Below are positions 43,980-52,904 of a stretch of 64,000 nt of DNA, piece by piece. Source of the stretch: Actinokineospora terrae. Lineage in GTDB: Bacteria > Actinomycetota > Actinomycetes > Mycobacteriales > Pseudonocardiaceae. A program made the translations under genes and the position numbers. Location: contig NZ_FOGI01000007.1 in the NCBI RefSeq assembly GCF_900111175.1, positions 186,001 to 250,000 on the forward strand. The letters are read 5' to 3'. The notes beneath the pieces are model-generated. The model saw only the letters and a list, made by a program, of their open reading frames with translations, did no database searches and was not told where the DNA came from. Each line of letters opens with the position of its first letter. The stretch's first letter is position 1.

Positions 43980-44890
43980 CCGAGCGCACGGCCAGGGTCA
44001 TCACCGCGTCCAACCGGGCGGCGACCGGGGTCTACGACGACCGCACCGGCCCGGTGATCGTGGCCTGGCTGCGCGGCCGCGGCTACGCGGCGCCGGACCC
44101 GGTGGTCGTCGCGGACGGCGCACCGGTCGAGCAGGCCCTGCGCGCGGCGGTCGCCGAGGGCGTCGACGTGGTGATCACGACCGGCGGCACCGGCATCAAC
44201 CCGACCGACCGCACCCCCGAGGCCACCCGCGCCGTCCTCGACCACGAGGTCCCCGGCCTCGCCGACGCGATCCGCGCCGCCGGGCTGCCCGAGGTGCCGA
44301 CCGCCGTGCTGTCGCGCGGTCTCGCCGGTGTCGCGGGCCGCACCCTCGTGGTCAACCTCCCCGGCTCGACCGGTGGCGTCCGCGACGGCCTCGGTGTCCT
44401 CGACCCCGTCCTCGACCACGCCGTCGACCAGCTGCGCGGCGGCGACCACGAGCGGACCCCGACCCGGCAGGCCGCCGTGCTGCGCGCGGACATCAGCGAC
44501 GCCCCGATCTCGGTCGCCGAACACGAGGAACTGGTCGCCCACCGCTCAGCGGGCGCGGTCGTCACCTTCGCGGGCGTGGTCCGCGACCACGACGGCGGCC
44601 GCGGCGTGCTGGGCCTCACCTACGAGGGCCACCCCAGCGCCAAGGAGATCATCGCCGAGGTGGCGGCCGAGGTCGCGCGAGCCGACGGCGTGCACGCGGT
44701 CGCCGTGTCGCACCGGATCGGCGAACTCACCATCGGCGACGTGGCACTGGCCTGCGCGGTGGCCGCCGAACACCGCGGCCAGGCCTTCAGCACCTGTGCC
44801 CGCCTCGTCGACGAGGTCAAGGCCCGCCTACCGATCTGGAAGCACCAGCGCTTCACCGACGGCACCGACGAATGGGTCAACTGTCCTTAG
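43976..44890 (+). CDS. MoaB/MogA-MoaE fusion protein
   Basis: A 304-residue bifunctional protein. Residues 1-155 are a MoaB/MogA-type molybdopterin-binding domain (VITTGGTGINPTDRTPEAT, VNLPGSTGGV), which adenylates molybdopterin. Residues about 165-304 are MoaE, the large subunit of molybdopterin synthase (GAVVTFAGVVRDHDGG, IGELTIGDVA, LPIWKHQRFTDG with the catalytic lysine). ATG overlaps the moaC stop. Such fusions are known in actinobacteria. Confidence 0.93.
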   Translation: MTERTARVITASNRAATGVYDDRTGPVIVAWLRGRGYAAPDPVVVADGAPVEQALRAAVAEGVDVVITTGGTGINPTDRTPEATRAVLDHEVPGLADAIRAAGLPEVPTAVLSRGLAGVAGRTLVVNLPGSTGGVRDGLGVLDPVLDHAVDQLRGGDHERTPTRQAAVLRADISDAPISVAEHEELVAHRSAGAVVTFAGVVRDHDGGRGVLGLTYEGHPSAKEIIAEVAAEVARADGVHAVAVSHRIGELTIGDVALACAVAAEHRGQAFSTCARLVDEVKARLPIWKHQRFTDGTDEWVNCP

Positions 44891-44894
44891 AGGA

Positions 44895-45272
44895 CTAGCG
44901 GGCCCAGAGGCAGAACGGGTGCCCGGCCGGGTCGAGGTACACCCGAACACCCTGCTGCGGTTGGACTTCGGCGAGTACCGCGCCCGCGGACACCGCGAAC
45001 GCCCCGGCTGCCGCGAGATCGGCAACCTCGATGTCCACATGCGACATCATCTGCTGCGCACCGGCCCTGGTCGGCCACTTCGGTGGTAGGTAATCGGGTT
45101 CGCTCTGGAACGACAGGCCGGTGCCGCCGCCGGGTGGGCGCAGGGTCACCCAGTCCGGCTCGTCGGCGCCCTTGGGCCAGCCGAGCAGGCGTTGGTAGAA
45201 CGCCGCCAACTCGCGCGCGTCCGGCGCGTCGAGCACCGCGGCAGTCAAGGTCATCCACGGTCTAGATCCCAT
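44895..45272 (-). CDS. VOC-family (glyoxalase-like) protein
   Basis: A 125-residue vicinal-oxygen-chelate protein: AAVLDAPDARELAAFYQRLLGW, MSHVDIEVADL and RVYLDPAGHPFCLW. The type is common in actinobacteria with no fixed substrate. Convergent with the moaB-moaE gene across 4 nt. Confidence 0.88.
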   Translation of the reverse strand: MGSRPWMTLTAAVLDAPDARELAAFYQRLLGWPKGADEPDWVTLRPPGGGTGLSFQSEPDYLPPKWPTRAGAQQMMSHVDIEVADLAAAGAFAVSAGAVLAEVQPQQGVRVYLDPAGHPFCLWAR

Positions 45273-45318
45273 GTGGCCAGGCTATGCCGGGAGCACCGGG
45301 CCCACCGGATGACGTGGT

Positions 45319-45352
45319 CGAGCCCCCGCCGCGACAGCGCGACGGGGGCTCG
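45319..45352 (-). terminator. Terminator after rpf
   Basis: Perfect 10-bp stem CGAGCCCCCG / CGGGGGCTCG around a 14-nt loop, 14 nt beyond the stop codon of the rpf gene on the minus strand. Confidence 0.75.
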
Positions 45353-45365
45353 GACAACCCGGGAC

Positions 45366-46028
45366 TTACTTGGTGGCGATCTTCTGACCGACCAGGATCA
45401 GGTTCGGGTCGCCGATGAAGTCCTTGTTCTTGGCGTGCAGTTCCTGCCAGCCGCCCGCGACGCCCTGCTGGGTCGCGATCTTCGACAGGGTGTCGCCAGC
45501 GACGACGGTGTAGTCGCCGCTGGGGTTCGACGCGGTGACCGCGGCTGCCGCGGGTGCGGCGGTGGTCACGGGCGCGGCCTTCGGGGTGGCCTTGGGCGCG
45601 GTCTTGGTGACCTTCTTCGGCGTGCTCTGCTGCTTGGGCGCGGTCGCGGCCTTCTTCGGCGCCGCGGCGGACTTCGCGCCCGCCTTCTTGCCGCACACCG
45701 GCCAGGCGCCGATGCCCTGGGTCTTCAGCACGTTCTCCGCGACGCGGATCTGCTCCTCGCGGCTGGCGCTGTGCGCGCTGCCCGATCCGCCGTTGGCCCG
45801 CCAGGTGCTCGGGGTGAACTGCAACCCGCCGTAGTACCCGTTGCCGGTGTTGATGTTCCAGTTGCCGCCGCTCTCGCACTGGGCGACAGCGTCCCAGTTC
45901 ACCGGGTCGGCAGAGGCGGGTGACGCGGCGATCGCCATCGGTGCGCCAACCGCGACTCCTGCGACGAGGACGCGGGCGATGGTGCGCTGGGTGGCGGTCT
46001 GCTTGCGGTGCTTGCCTCGGTAGGACAT
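45366..46028 (-). CDS. Resuscitation-promoting-factor-like protein with LysM
   Basis: A 220-residue secreted peptidoglycan-cleaving protein. Signal peptide 1-40 ends ASPASA. The Rpf transglycosylase domain follows (WDAVAQCESGGNWNINTGNGYYGGLQF; catalytic glutamate E52), then an Ala/Lys/Pro/Thr linker (about 115-170) and a C-terminal LysM (YTVVAGDTLSKIATQQG) that binds cell wall. Rpf proteins wake dormant cells or spores. ATG 46028 has GGAGGAGAG upstream; an in-frame GTG/ATG further up is unlikely. Regulation: a c-di-AMP riboswitch in the leader and a Crp-like site above it. Confidence 0.93.
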   Translation of the reverse strand: MSYRGKHRKQTATQRTIARVLVAGVAVGAPMAIAASPASADPVNWDAVAQCESGGNWNINTGNGYYGGLQFTPSTWRANGGSGSAHSASREEQIRVAENVLKTQGIGAWPVCGKKAGAKSAAAPKKAATAPKQQSTPKKVTKTAPKATPKAAPVTTAAPAAAAVTASNPSGDYTVVAGDTLSKIATQQGVAGGWQELHAKNKDFIGDPNLILVGQKIATK

Positions 46029-46059
46029 TTGGGTCTCTCCTCCCAAGCCTGCGCTGCAC

Positions 46060-46290
46060 GCGCTGTGGGTGCGGACCAGAACCTCGGTCCGACCGGGTCC
46101 GGGTGGACCTGGCCGCCGCGCCGCGCACCGGTGTGGTGCTCGGCGGGCCCCTCGCCCCTGTCCGGGAGATCGCTTTCGCTCGGGGTTGGTTCCCGGGAGC
46201 CCGCCGGACAGGGTTCGGCATGGCGCACTCTCGGGTCGTGCACGGCTGGTCGGGGCCAGCCGGAAGCGACGGTACGTAACCGCGGGAAGA
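46060..46290 (-). promoter_or_regulatory. c-di-AMP (ydaO/yuaA-type) riboswitch
   Basis: On the minus strand the leader contains GAACCCTGTCCGGCGGGC, CCCGGGAACCAACC, then a GCGAAAGC hairpin and CCCGGACAGGGGCGA (46155-46230 area), the conserved core of ydaO riboswitches seen before rpf and cell-wall genes in actinobacteria. The 3' part GGTCGGACCGAGG lies near 46087-46100. Ends are approximate. High c-di-AMP is known to switch such genes off. Confidence 0.72.
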
Positions 46291-46308
46291 TCTGAAAACT
46301 CCGAGGAG

Positions 46309-46324
46309 CGTGACCGTCATCACA
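46309..46324. promoter_or_regulatory. Crp-like operator upstream of rpf
   Basis: CGTGACCGTCATCACA matches TGTGA-N6-TCACA at 9 of 10 positions. Mycobacterial Crp is known to control rpfA through such a site. It lies just upstream of the riboswitch leader. Confidence 0.55.
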
Positions 46325-46477
46325 GTAACGCCCCGCTACCTTTCGCGATCAGCGGCTTTCCGCTGGTCAGGCTCGTAAACGTACGCGTTACTCCGCCGTG
46401 TCCTGGCCGAGATAATTAACCGTCGGTGAGGTCTGCCTCACGTCGTTTCCGCGTGTTGGGCCATCCGAGGACGGTGC
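46325..46477. other. Upstream region of rpf, no gene
   Basis: About 150 bp with the AT-rich GATAATTAACC at 46411-46421. It lies between the Crp-like site and the 3' end of moaD and probably carries further rpf control. Confidence 0.4.
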
Positions 46478-46723
46478 TCAGCCCCCGGCGAATGGCGGCA
46501 GGACGTCGAGTCCGATGCCGTCGGGCAACGCGGCGGACCTGTCCCGGACAGCCACCCCGTCCACCAGGAAGCTCGCCGCGAGCAGAACCCGGGCGAGCGC
46601 GCTGCCGTGCCGCAGCGCGAGGGCGGACAGCGCGTCCTGGACCGTCGAGTCGTCCGGGAGTTGCACCTTCTCTTCGTGCACGCCCGCGGCCGCGCGCGCG
46701 CCCGCGAAATACCGCACCGTCAC
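46478..46723 (-). CDS. moaD: MoaD/ThiS-family sulfur carrier
   Basis: An 81-residue small subunit of molybdopterin synthase with a ubiquitin fold: VTVRYFAGARAAAGV at the N-terminus and the required C-terminal Gly-Gly (PPFAGG) that is thiolated. GTG 46723, 14 nt after the moaA stop; longer frames upstream are inside moaA and unsupported. Its partner MoaE is the fusion protein at 43976-44890. Confidence 0.9.
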   Translation of the reverse strand: MTVRYFAGARAAAGVHEEKVQLPDDSTVQDALSALALRHGSALARVLLAASFLVDGVAVRDRSAALPDGIGLDVLPPFAGG

Positions 46724-46737
46724 CTGCCCCAATGGAG

Positions 46738-47814
46738 CTACCCCCCGATCGCGCTCATCGGCCGCAGCGGCTGCGCGAAACCGGCCTCGTTGATGGTGTG
46801 CCCGGCGAGCTTGCCCCACATCGCGGTGCGCCACAGCCCGGCGATCTCCTCATCGCCCGCGCCAGCCCGCAGCGGCGCGCGCAGGTCGGTCTCGGTCTGG
46901 CTGAACAGGCACGAGCGCAGCTGCCCGTCCGCGGTGAGCCTGGTGCGGTCGCAGTCGCCGCAGAACGGGCGGGTGACCGAGGCGATGACGCCGACCTCGC
47001 CCGGCCCGCCGTCGACCTGCCACCGCTCGGCGGGCGCCGCGCCGCGCGGGACCGGGCTCGGCACCAGGTCGAACTCCGCGCGCAACGCGGTCAGGATCTC
47101 CTCGGCGGTGACCATGTCCGCCCGGTCCCAGCCGTGCTGGGCGTCGAGCGGCATCTGCTCGATGAACCGCAGCTCGTACCCCTGCTCGAGGCAGTACCGC
47201 AGCAGCGCGACCGCCTCGTCGTCGTTGCGGCCGCGCACGAGCACCGCGTTGACCTTCACCGGTGTCAGCCCGGCGTCCCTGGCCGCGGCCAGCCCGTCGA
47301 GGACGTCGTCGAGCCGGTCGCGGCGGGTCAGCGCCAGGAAGCGCTCCTGCCGCAACGTGTCCAGCGAGACGTTGATCCGGTCCAGCCCGGCGCCGACGAG
47401 CCGCCCGGCGCTCCTGGCGAGCCCGATCGCGTTGGTGGTCATGGAGATCCGCGGTCGCGGCACCAGTGCCGCGGTGCCTGCGATGATCGACTCGATGCCC
47501 TTGCGCAGCGTCGGCTCGCCGCCGGTGAACCGCACGTTGGTGACACCCAGCAGCTCCACCGCGATCCGGATGAGCCTGGCCAGCTCGCCGTCGCTGAGCA
47601 TCTCCCCGCGGGGCATCCAGTCCAGGCCCTCGGCGGGCATGCAGTAGGTGCAGCGCAGGTTGCAGCGGTCGGTCAGCGACACCCGCAGGTCGGTCGCGAC
47701 CCGGCCGAACCGGTCGAGCAGCCTGGGCTCGTCCGGGCGATCCGGAGCCGGGGTCGCCACCCTGAGTCGGGGGAGCCCCAGGTCGACCGGAGTGGGTACC
47801 CGCGCCGCCGTCAC
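46738..47814 (-). CDS. moaA: GTP 3',8-cyclase
   Basis: A 358-residue radical-SAM enzyme that starts molybdenum cofactor synthesis from GTP. N-terminal cluster CNLRCTYC (C51, C55, C58), FTGGEPTLR, and a C-terminal cluster CGDCDRTRLTADGQLRSC. It ends in Gly-Gly, needed for activity in the family. GTG 47814. Operon with moaD. Confidence 0.97.
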   Translation of the reverse strand: MTAARVPTPVDLGLPRLRVATPAPDRPDEPRLLDRFGRVATDLRVSLTDRCNLRCTYCMPAEGLDWMPRGEMLSDGELARLIRIAVELLGVTNVRFTGGEPTLRKGIESIIAGTAALVPRPRISMTTNAIGLARSAGRLVGAGLDRINVSLDTLRQERFLALTRRDRLDDVLDGLAAARDAGLTPVKVNAVLVRGRNDDEAVALLRYCLEQGYELRFIEQMPLDAQHGWDRADMVTAEEILTALRAEFDLVPSPVPRGAAPAERWQVDGGPGEVGVIASVTRPFCGDCDRTRLTADGQLRSCLFSQTETDLRAPLRAGAGDEEIAGLWRTAMWGKLAGHTINEAGFAQPLRPMSAIGG

Positions 47815-47928
47815 CCGTTCCAGGGTAGCCGCTGTCCCCGACCCGGGGGTCGGCCGCCGCGAGCGTCACGGAACTGTCCACACGGGTGTACCGCCCGGTC
47901 CCGCGCCTGCGGCGATACTGTCGGTCTC

Positions 47929-48324
47929 ATGCCGTACTTCAGGGTCGTCGAGGCCGCCAGGCTGCTGGGGGTCAGCGACGACACGGTGCGCCGCTGGATC
48001 GACAACGGCCAACTGCCCGCCGAGGCCGACGGCGCGGGCCGCAAGGTCGTCGACGGGGTCGCGCTCGCCGAGTTCGCCAGGGCGCAGGCCACCGAGGTGC
48101 CCGACCCGAGCGGGGTCGGCCGCTCGGCCCGCAACCGGTTCGTCGGCCTGGTCACCTCGGTGCTCACCGACACCGTCATGGCGCAGGTCGAGTTGCAGTG
48201 CGGGCCGCACCGGGTGGTGTCGCTGATGAGCTCGGAGGCGGTGCGGGAGATGGGGCTCGCGCCCGGTGTGCTCGCGGTCGCGCTGGTCAAGGCGACCCAG
48301 GTCATCGTCGAGACGCCTGGGTAG
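47929..48324 (+). CDS. HTH (MerR-type) plus TOBE-domain molybdate-responsive protein
   Basis: A 131-residue protein: an excisionase/MerR-like helix-turn-helix (VVEAARLLGVSDDTVRRWID, residues 5-24) and a C-terminal TOBE/Mop domain (RNRFVGLVTSVLTDTVMAQVEL, VREMGLAPGVLAVALVKATQVIV) that binds molybdate or pterin. Probably a molybdenum-sensing regulator, fitting its place divergent from moaA across 114 bp. Confidence 0.87.
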   Translation: MPYFRVVEAARLLGVSDDTVRRWIDNGQLPAEADGAGRKVVDGVALAEFARAQATEVPDPSGVGRSARNRFVGLVTSVLTDTVMAQVELQCGPHRVVSLMSSEAVREMGLAPGVLAVALVKATQVIVETPG

Positions 48325-48333
48325 CCTCACGCC

Positions 48334-49125
48334 ATGAGCGGTGGCTGGACGTACCTGATGGACATGGACGGGGTCCTGGTGCACGAGGAGCACCTCATCC
48401 CCGGCGCCGACGCGCTGATCGCCGAGCTGACCGCGACCGGGACCCCGTTCCTGGTGCTCACCAACAACTCGATCTACACCCCCCGTGACCTGCGGGCCAG
48501 GCTGCTGCGCACCGGGCTCGACGTGCCGGAGGGCGCCATCTGGACCTCCGCGCTGGCCACCGCCCGGTTCCTGGACAGCCAGCGCCCCGGCGGGTCGGCG
48601 TTCGTGATCGGCGAGGCCGGGCTCACCACCGCGCTGCACGAGATCGGCTACGTGCTCACCGACCGCGACCCGGACTACGTGGTCCTCGGCGAGACCCGCA
48701 CCTACAGCTTCACCGCGATCACCCGGGCCATCCGGCTGGTCGAGGCGGGCGCCAGGTTCATCGCCACCAACCCCGACGCCACCGGCCCCAGCCGCGAGGG
48801 CTCGCTGCCCGCCACCGGGTCCGTCGCCGCGCTGATCGAGCGGGCCACCGGCCGCGCCCCGTACTACGTCGGCAAGCCGAACCCGCTGATGATGCGCTCG
48901 GCGCTGCGGTCGGTCGGCGCCCACTCGGAGAGCACGCTGATGATCGGCGACCGGGTGGACACCGACGTGCGCAGCGGGCTGGAGGCGGGCCTGCGCACGA
49001 TCCTGGTGTTGTCCGGGATCTCCGGCGCCACGACCGCCGAGCTCTACCCCTACCGGCCGACCCGGGTGATCGGGTCGGTCGCCGACCTGGTCGGCCACAC
49101 GGCCGACCCGTTTCCCGACTTGTAG
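48334..49125 (+). CDS. HAD-IIA family phosphatase (NagD-like)
   Basis: A 263-residue HAD hydrolase: motif I DMDGVLV (10-16), motif II LVLTNNS, cap with NPDATGPS, lysine in VGKPNPLM and motif IV MIGDRVDTDV. Broad sugar- or nucleotide-phosphatase activity is typical. ATG 48334, 9 nt after the TOBE gene. Confidence 0.9.
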   Translation: MSGGWTYLMDMDGVLVHEEHLIPGADALIAELTATGTPFLVLTNNSIYTPRDLRARLLRTGLDVPEGAIWTSALATARFLDSQRPGGSAFVIGEAGLTTALHEIGYVLTDRDPDYVVLGETRTYSFTAITRAIRLVEAGARFIATNPDATGPSREGSLPATGSVAALIERATGRAPYYVGKPNPLMMRSALRSVGAHSESTLMIGDRVDTDVRSGLEAGLRTILVLSGISGATTAELYPYRPTRVIGSVADLVGHTADPFPDL

Positions 49126-49140
49126 CTCGTTCGTAGGAGG

Positions 49141-50037
49141 ATGGTCACGGTGAGTCGTCGTCGCCGGTCACGGTTACCGATCGCTGCGCGTCGCCGGGGT
49201 GGCTCCCCTAGGGTCGTGGCTGTGGCGAAGGAGAAGGCGACCTACGTCGTCGGCGACATCCACGGGCACCGCGCGGAACTGATCACCGCCCTGGCCGCCG
49301 AGGGACTGGTCACCGCGGACGGCGACTGGGCCGGTGGCCGCGACCACCTGTGGTTCCTCGGCGACTTCGTCGACCGCGGCCCGGACGGCATCGGCGTCAT
49401 CGACCTGGTCCGCGCGCTGGCCGAGCAGGCGGCGCGGGCGGGCGGCAAGGTCGAGACGCTGCTGGGCAACCACGAGATCCTGCTGCTGGGCATGCACCGC
49501 TTCGGCGACGACCCGATCCCGTCGGAGTTCGGGCCGCGCAGCTTCGCCCGCAGCTGGAGCATGAACGGCGGCATCGACACCGACCAGGACTCCCTCACCG
49601 ACGACCACATCGAGTGGCTCACCACCCGGCCGGTCATCGAGCTGGTCGACGACCACCTGCTGATGCACTCCGACACCACCCAGTACCTGCTGTGGGGCGA
49701 CGACATCGCGGGCATCAACGAGGCCGTCCAAGAGGTGCTGCACTCCGATGACGCCGCCGAGTGGTGGGAGGTCTGGCGGCGCATGACGACCCGGTACGCC
49801 TTCCGCGGCCCGGAGGGGGAGATGGCGGCCGATGAGCTGCTCACAACCCTCGGCGGTAAGCAGGTCGTGCACGGGCACAGCGTGATCGCCGACCAGCTGG
49901 GGGTGCTACCGACGCAGATCGAGGGTCCTTACCTCTACGCGAACGGTAAGGCCCTCGGCGTGGACGCGGGCTTGTTCGTCGGTGGGCCGTGTCTGGTGGT
50001 TCCGCTGCCGTGGCGCGCGGACGTGCCTACGGCGTAG
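49141..50037 (+). CDS. Calcineurin-like metallophosphoesterase
   Basis: A PPP/Shelphs-like phosphatase with all metal motifs: VVGDIHGHR, LGDFVDRGPDG, LGNHEIL, LLMHSD and VHGHS. The start is uncertain: ATG 49141 follows AGGAGG with no gap, GTG 49150 has the best spacing (9 nt) and GTG 49222 begins closer to the domain (AKEKATYVVGD). The Arg-rich stretch between them may be untranslated. Substrate unknown. Its end overlaps the convergent yccF gene by 11 nt. Confidence 0.86.
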   Translation: MVTVSRRRRSRLPIAARRRGGSPRVVAVAKEKATYVVGDIHGHRAELITALAAEGLVTADGDWAGGRDHLWFLGDFVDRGPDGIGVIDLVRALAEQAARAGGKVETLLGNHEILLLGMHRFGDDPIPSEFGPRSFARSWSMNGGIDTDQDSLTDDHIEWLTTRPVIELVDDHLLMHSDTTQYLLWGDDIAGINEAVQEVLHSDDAAEWWEVWRRMTTRYAFRGPEGEMAADELLTTLGGKQVVHGHSVIADQLGVLPTQIEGPYLYANGKALGVDAGLFVGGPCLVVPLPWRADVPTA

Positions 50038-50401
50038 GCACGATCCGGGAGCCGAGCGGGACCAGGGACACCGGGATCATCTTGAAGTTCGCGATGCCGA
50101 GCGGGATGCCGATGATCGTGACGCACAGCGCGAAGCCGGTGACGATGTGGCCGAGGGCCAGCCACCAGCCCGCGAAGACGATCCAGATGACGTTGCCGAT
50201 CAGCGAGGCGGCGCCCGCCTCCCGGCGCGGCTCGATGGTGCGGCCGAAGGGCCACAGCGCGTAGTTCGCGATGCGGAACGACGCCAGGCCGAACGGGATC
50301 GTGATGATCAGGACGCAGCAGATGACGCCCGCGATCAGGTAGCCGATGGCCATCCAGAAGCCGCACAGGACGAGCCAGATCAGGTTCAGCAGTAGGCGCA
50401 C
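50027..50401 (-). CDS. YccF-domain inner membrane protein
   Basis: A 124-residue protein with two YccF repeats, each a hydrophobic pair followed by a polar turn: ITIPFGLASFRIANYALWPFG and ITIIGIPLGIANFKMIPVSLVPLG regions. About four membrane helices. Function unknown. ATG 50401. Confidence 0.93.
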   Translation of the reverse strand: MRLLLNLIWLVLCGFWMAIGYLIAGVICCVLIITIPFGLASFRIANYALWPFGRTIEPRREAGAASLIGNVIWIVFAGWWLALGHIVTGFALCVTIIGIPLGIANFKMIPVSLVPLGSRIVPTP

Positions 50402-50497
50402 ACCACCCAGTGTTCCGCATCCGCCCGACCACGGGTGTCCGGATCACCCGCCCCGATGCAGGATGGTGACCTGGCCCACAGCCGGAAGGAGCCTGCG

Positions 50498-52081
50498 ATG
50501 CCGCTGCCCAGCTACTCGTCCGGGACGTCCACCGTCCCGCTGCTCGGTGACACGATCGGCGAGAACTTAGACCGCACGGTCGCCGCCTACGGAGACCGAG
50601 ATGCCCTGGTAGACAGGGCCACCGGTCGGAGGTGGACCTATCGAGAGCTCTCCGCCGAGGTCGACGCGGTAGCGCAAGGGCTGCTCGCGCTCGGAGTGGG
50701 CAAGGGCGACCGTGTGGGGATCTGGGCGCCGAACTGCGCCGAGTGGGTCTTCGTGCAGTACGCCACCGCCAAGATCGGTGCTGTCCTCGTCAACATCAAC
50801 CCCGCGTACCGGGTCCACGAGCTGAAGTACGTGCTCGACCAAGCGGGCGTGCGGGTGCTCGTCTCCGCGCCGAGCTTCAAGACCTCCGACTACGCGGCCA
50901 TGATCGCCGAGGTAAACCCAGCCTGTGACGTTGTCTTCATCGGCCAACAATCCTGGGCCGAGATCGTGGCCGACAGAGACCCTCTCCCCGCGATAGCGCT
51001 GTCTCCGGACGACCCGATCAACATCCAGTACACGTCCGGGACCACCGGCTTCCCCAAGGGTGCCACCCTGTCCCACCACAACATCCTCAACAACGGCTAC
51101 TTCGTTGGCGAGCTGTGTTCTTACACCGAGCAGGACCGGGTGTGCGTTCCCGTGCCCTTTTATCACTGCTTCGGGATGGTGATGGGAAACCTGGCTGCTA
51201 CCTCGCACGGCGCCTGCATCGTGATCCCCGCGCCCGGGTTCGATCCCAAGGCGACTCTTAGCGCTGTCGCGGAAGAGCGGTGCACGTCGCTCTATGGCGT
51301 TCCAACGATGTTCATCGCGATGCTCGCAGAGGTCGAGGGGCTCGACCTGAGTTCGCTGCGCACCGGCATCATGGCGGGCTCGCCCTGTCCGGAAGAGGTC
51401 ATGAAGCAGGTCATCGATCGACTCGGGATGACCGAGGTGACCATTTGCTACGGCATGACCGAGACCTCGCCCGTGTCCACCCAGACCAGGGCCGATGATG
51501 TCCTGGACCTGCGGGTCTCCACTGTCGGGCGGGTCCACCCGCACCTGGAGGTCAAGGTCGTGGACCCGGAGACGGGCCTGACCGTGCCGCGCGGGGAGCC
51601 GGGGGAGTTCTGCACGCGGGGCTACTCGGTGATGTTGGGCTACTGGGACGAGCCGGGTAAGACCGCCGAGGTGATCGACAGCGCCAGGTGGATGCACACG
51701 GGCGACCTGGCGGTGATGACCGACGACGGCTACCTGAAGATCACCGGCCGCATCAAGGACATGGTCATCCGCGGTGGGGAGAACATCTACCCGCGAGAGG
51801 TGGAGGAGTTCCTCTATACCCACCCGGACATCCTTGACGCGCAGGTCATCGGTGTCCCTGACGAGCGCTACGGCGAGGAACTGATGGTGTGGGTCCGCAT
51901 GCGCGAGGGAGCGGTACCGCTCGACGCTGACGCTGTGCGCCAGTTCTGCACCGGGAAGCTCGCCCACTACAAGATCCCGAGGTACGTGCACGTCGTCGAC
52001 GAGTTCCCCATGACGGTGACCGGCAAGGTCCGCAAGGTCGAGATGCGCAAGGTCGCCGCCGACCTGCTCGGGCGCGGGTAG
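50498..52081 (+). CDS. Long-chain fatty-acid-CoA ligase (FadD-type AMP-binding enzyme)
   Basis: A 527-residue acyl-CoA synthetase. P-loop YTSGTTGFPKG (near 178), YGMTETSP (near 318), GRIKDMVIRGGENIYP (near 416) and the catalytic lysine in TGKVRK (near 508). ATG 50498 with GGAAGGAG 8 nt upstream. Close to the FadD/acyl-CoA synthetase group that acts on medium to long chains. Confidence 0.93.
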   Translation: MPLPSYSSGTSTVPLLGDTIGENLDRTVAAYGDRDALVDRATGRRWTYRELSAEVDAVAQGLLALGVGKGDRVGIWAPNCAEWVFVQYATAKIGAVLVNINPAYRVHELKYVLDQAGVRVLVSAPSFKTSDYAAMIAEVNPACDVVFIGQQSWAEIVADRDPLPAIALSPDDPINIQYTSGTTGFPKGATLSHHNILNNGYFVGELCSYTEQDRVCVPVPFYHCFGMVMGNLAATSHGACIVIPAPGFDPKATLSAVAEERCTSLYGVPTMFIAMLAEVEGLDLSSLRTGIMAGSPCPEEVMKQVIDRLGMTEVTICYGMTETSPVSTQTRADDVLDLRVSTVGRVHPHLEVKVVDPETGLTVPRGEPGEFCTRGYSVMLGYWDEPGKTAEVIDSARWMHTGDLAVMTDDGYLKITGRIKDMVIRGGENIYPREVEEFLYTHPDILDAQVIGVPDERYGEELMVWVRMREGAVPLDADAVRQFCTGKLAHYKIPRYVHVVDEFPMTVTGKVRKVEMRKVAADLLGRG

Positions 52082-52082
52082 C

Positions 52083-52709
52083 TTGGGCGGTGTGGAGGGC
52101 TTCGCGGTCGGCTTCGACCTGGACATGACGCTGATCGACCCGCGTCCCGGCATGGTCGCCGCGATGGCCGCGCTCGCCGAGGAGACCGGCCTCGCCCTCG
52201 ACGGCGAGTACTTCGCCGCCAACCTCGGGCCGCCGCTGGACATGATCTTCCGGGGCTTCGAGGCCCCGGAGGAGCGCATCCCGTGGCTGGTCGACCGCTT
52301 CCGCGCGCTCTACCCGGACATCGTCATCCCCTCGACGGTGGCCCTACCTGGCGCGGGTGACGCACTGGCAGCGGTACGCGAAGCAGGCGGTCGAACACTG
52401 GTCGTGACCGGCAAGTACGGCCCCAACGCCGCCAAGCACCTCGCCCAGTTCGGCTGGCAGGTGGACACCCTCGTCGGCGAACTCTGGTCGACGGCCAAGG
52501 GCGAGGCACTCCGCGCCCACGGCGCCAGCGTCTACGTAGGCGACCATGAGGGAGACGTGGCGGGCGCGCACGCGGCCAACGCCATCGCCGTAGGCGTGCC
52601 GACCGGTCCTAGGACAGCCGAGCAACTCCTAGCCGCGGGAGCCGATGTGGTCCTGCGTGACCTCACCGAATTTCCTATGTGGCTCAAGGTTCATTTGAGT
52701 AACCTCTAG
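52083..52709 (+). CDS. HAD-family hydrolase
   Basis: A 208-residue HAD phosphatase: motif I GFDLDMTLID, helical cap, VVTGKYGPNA (motif II/III) and VYVGDHEGDV (motif IV). TTG 52083 directly follows the ligase stop; GTG 52092 is a likely alternative. Phosphoglycolate-phosphatase-like. Confidence 0.88.
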   Translation: MGGVEGFAVGFDLDMTLIDPRPGMVAAMAALAEETGLALDGEYFAANLGPPLDMIFRGFEAPEERIPWLVDRFRALYPDIVIPSTVALPGAGDALAAVREAGGRTLVVTGKYGPNAAKHLAQFGWQVDTLVGELWSTAKGEALRAHGASVYVGDHEGDVAGAHAANAIAVGVPTGPRTAEQLLAAGADVVLRDLTEFPMWLKVHLSNL

Positions 52710-52712
52710 GGG

Positions 52713-52904
52713 CTACCGGCGGCGGACCACGTGGACGACGGCGAGAGCCAGGCCCGCGGGGAAGGCCATGGACACGGCCCACAGCCAGGGGGCGGTGTGG
52801 CCGAGGGCGGCCAGCACGAAGATGGCGACCACCGCGAGCAGTCCCACGCCGAACAGCGCGAACGCGACGTGGAGGGTGCGAGAGGGGTGGGTTTCGGCCG
52901 CCAT
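52713..52904 (-). CDS. Small hypothetical membrane protein
   Basis: A 63-residue protein with two helices (VAFALFGVGLLAVVAIFVLA and WLWAVSMAFPAGLALAVVHVV), ending RRR. ATG 52904. Convergent with the HAD gene, 3 nt apart. Unknown function. Confidence 0.65.
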   Translation of the reverse strand: MAAETHPSRTLHVAFALFGVGLLAVVAIFVLAALGHTAPWLWAVSMAFPAGLALAVVHVVRRR

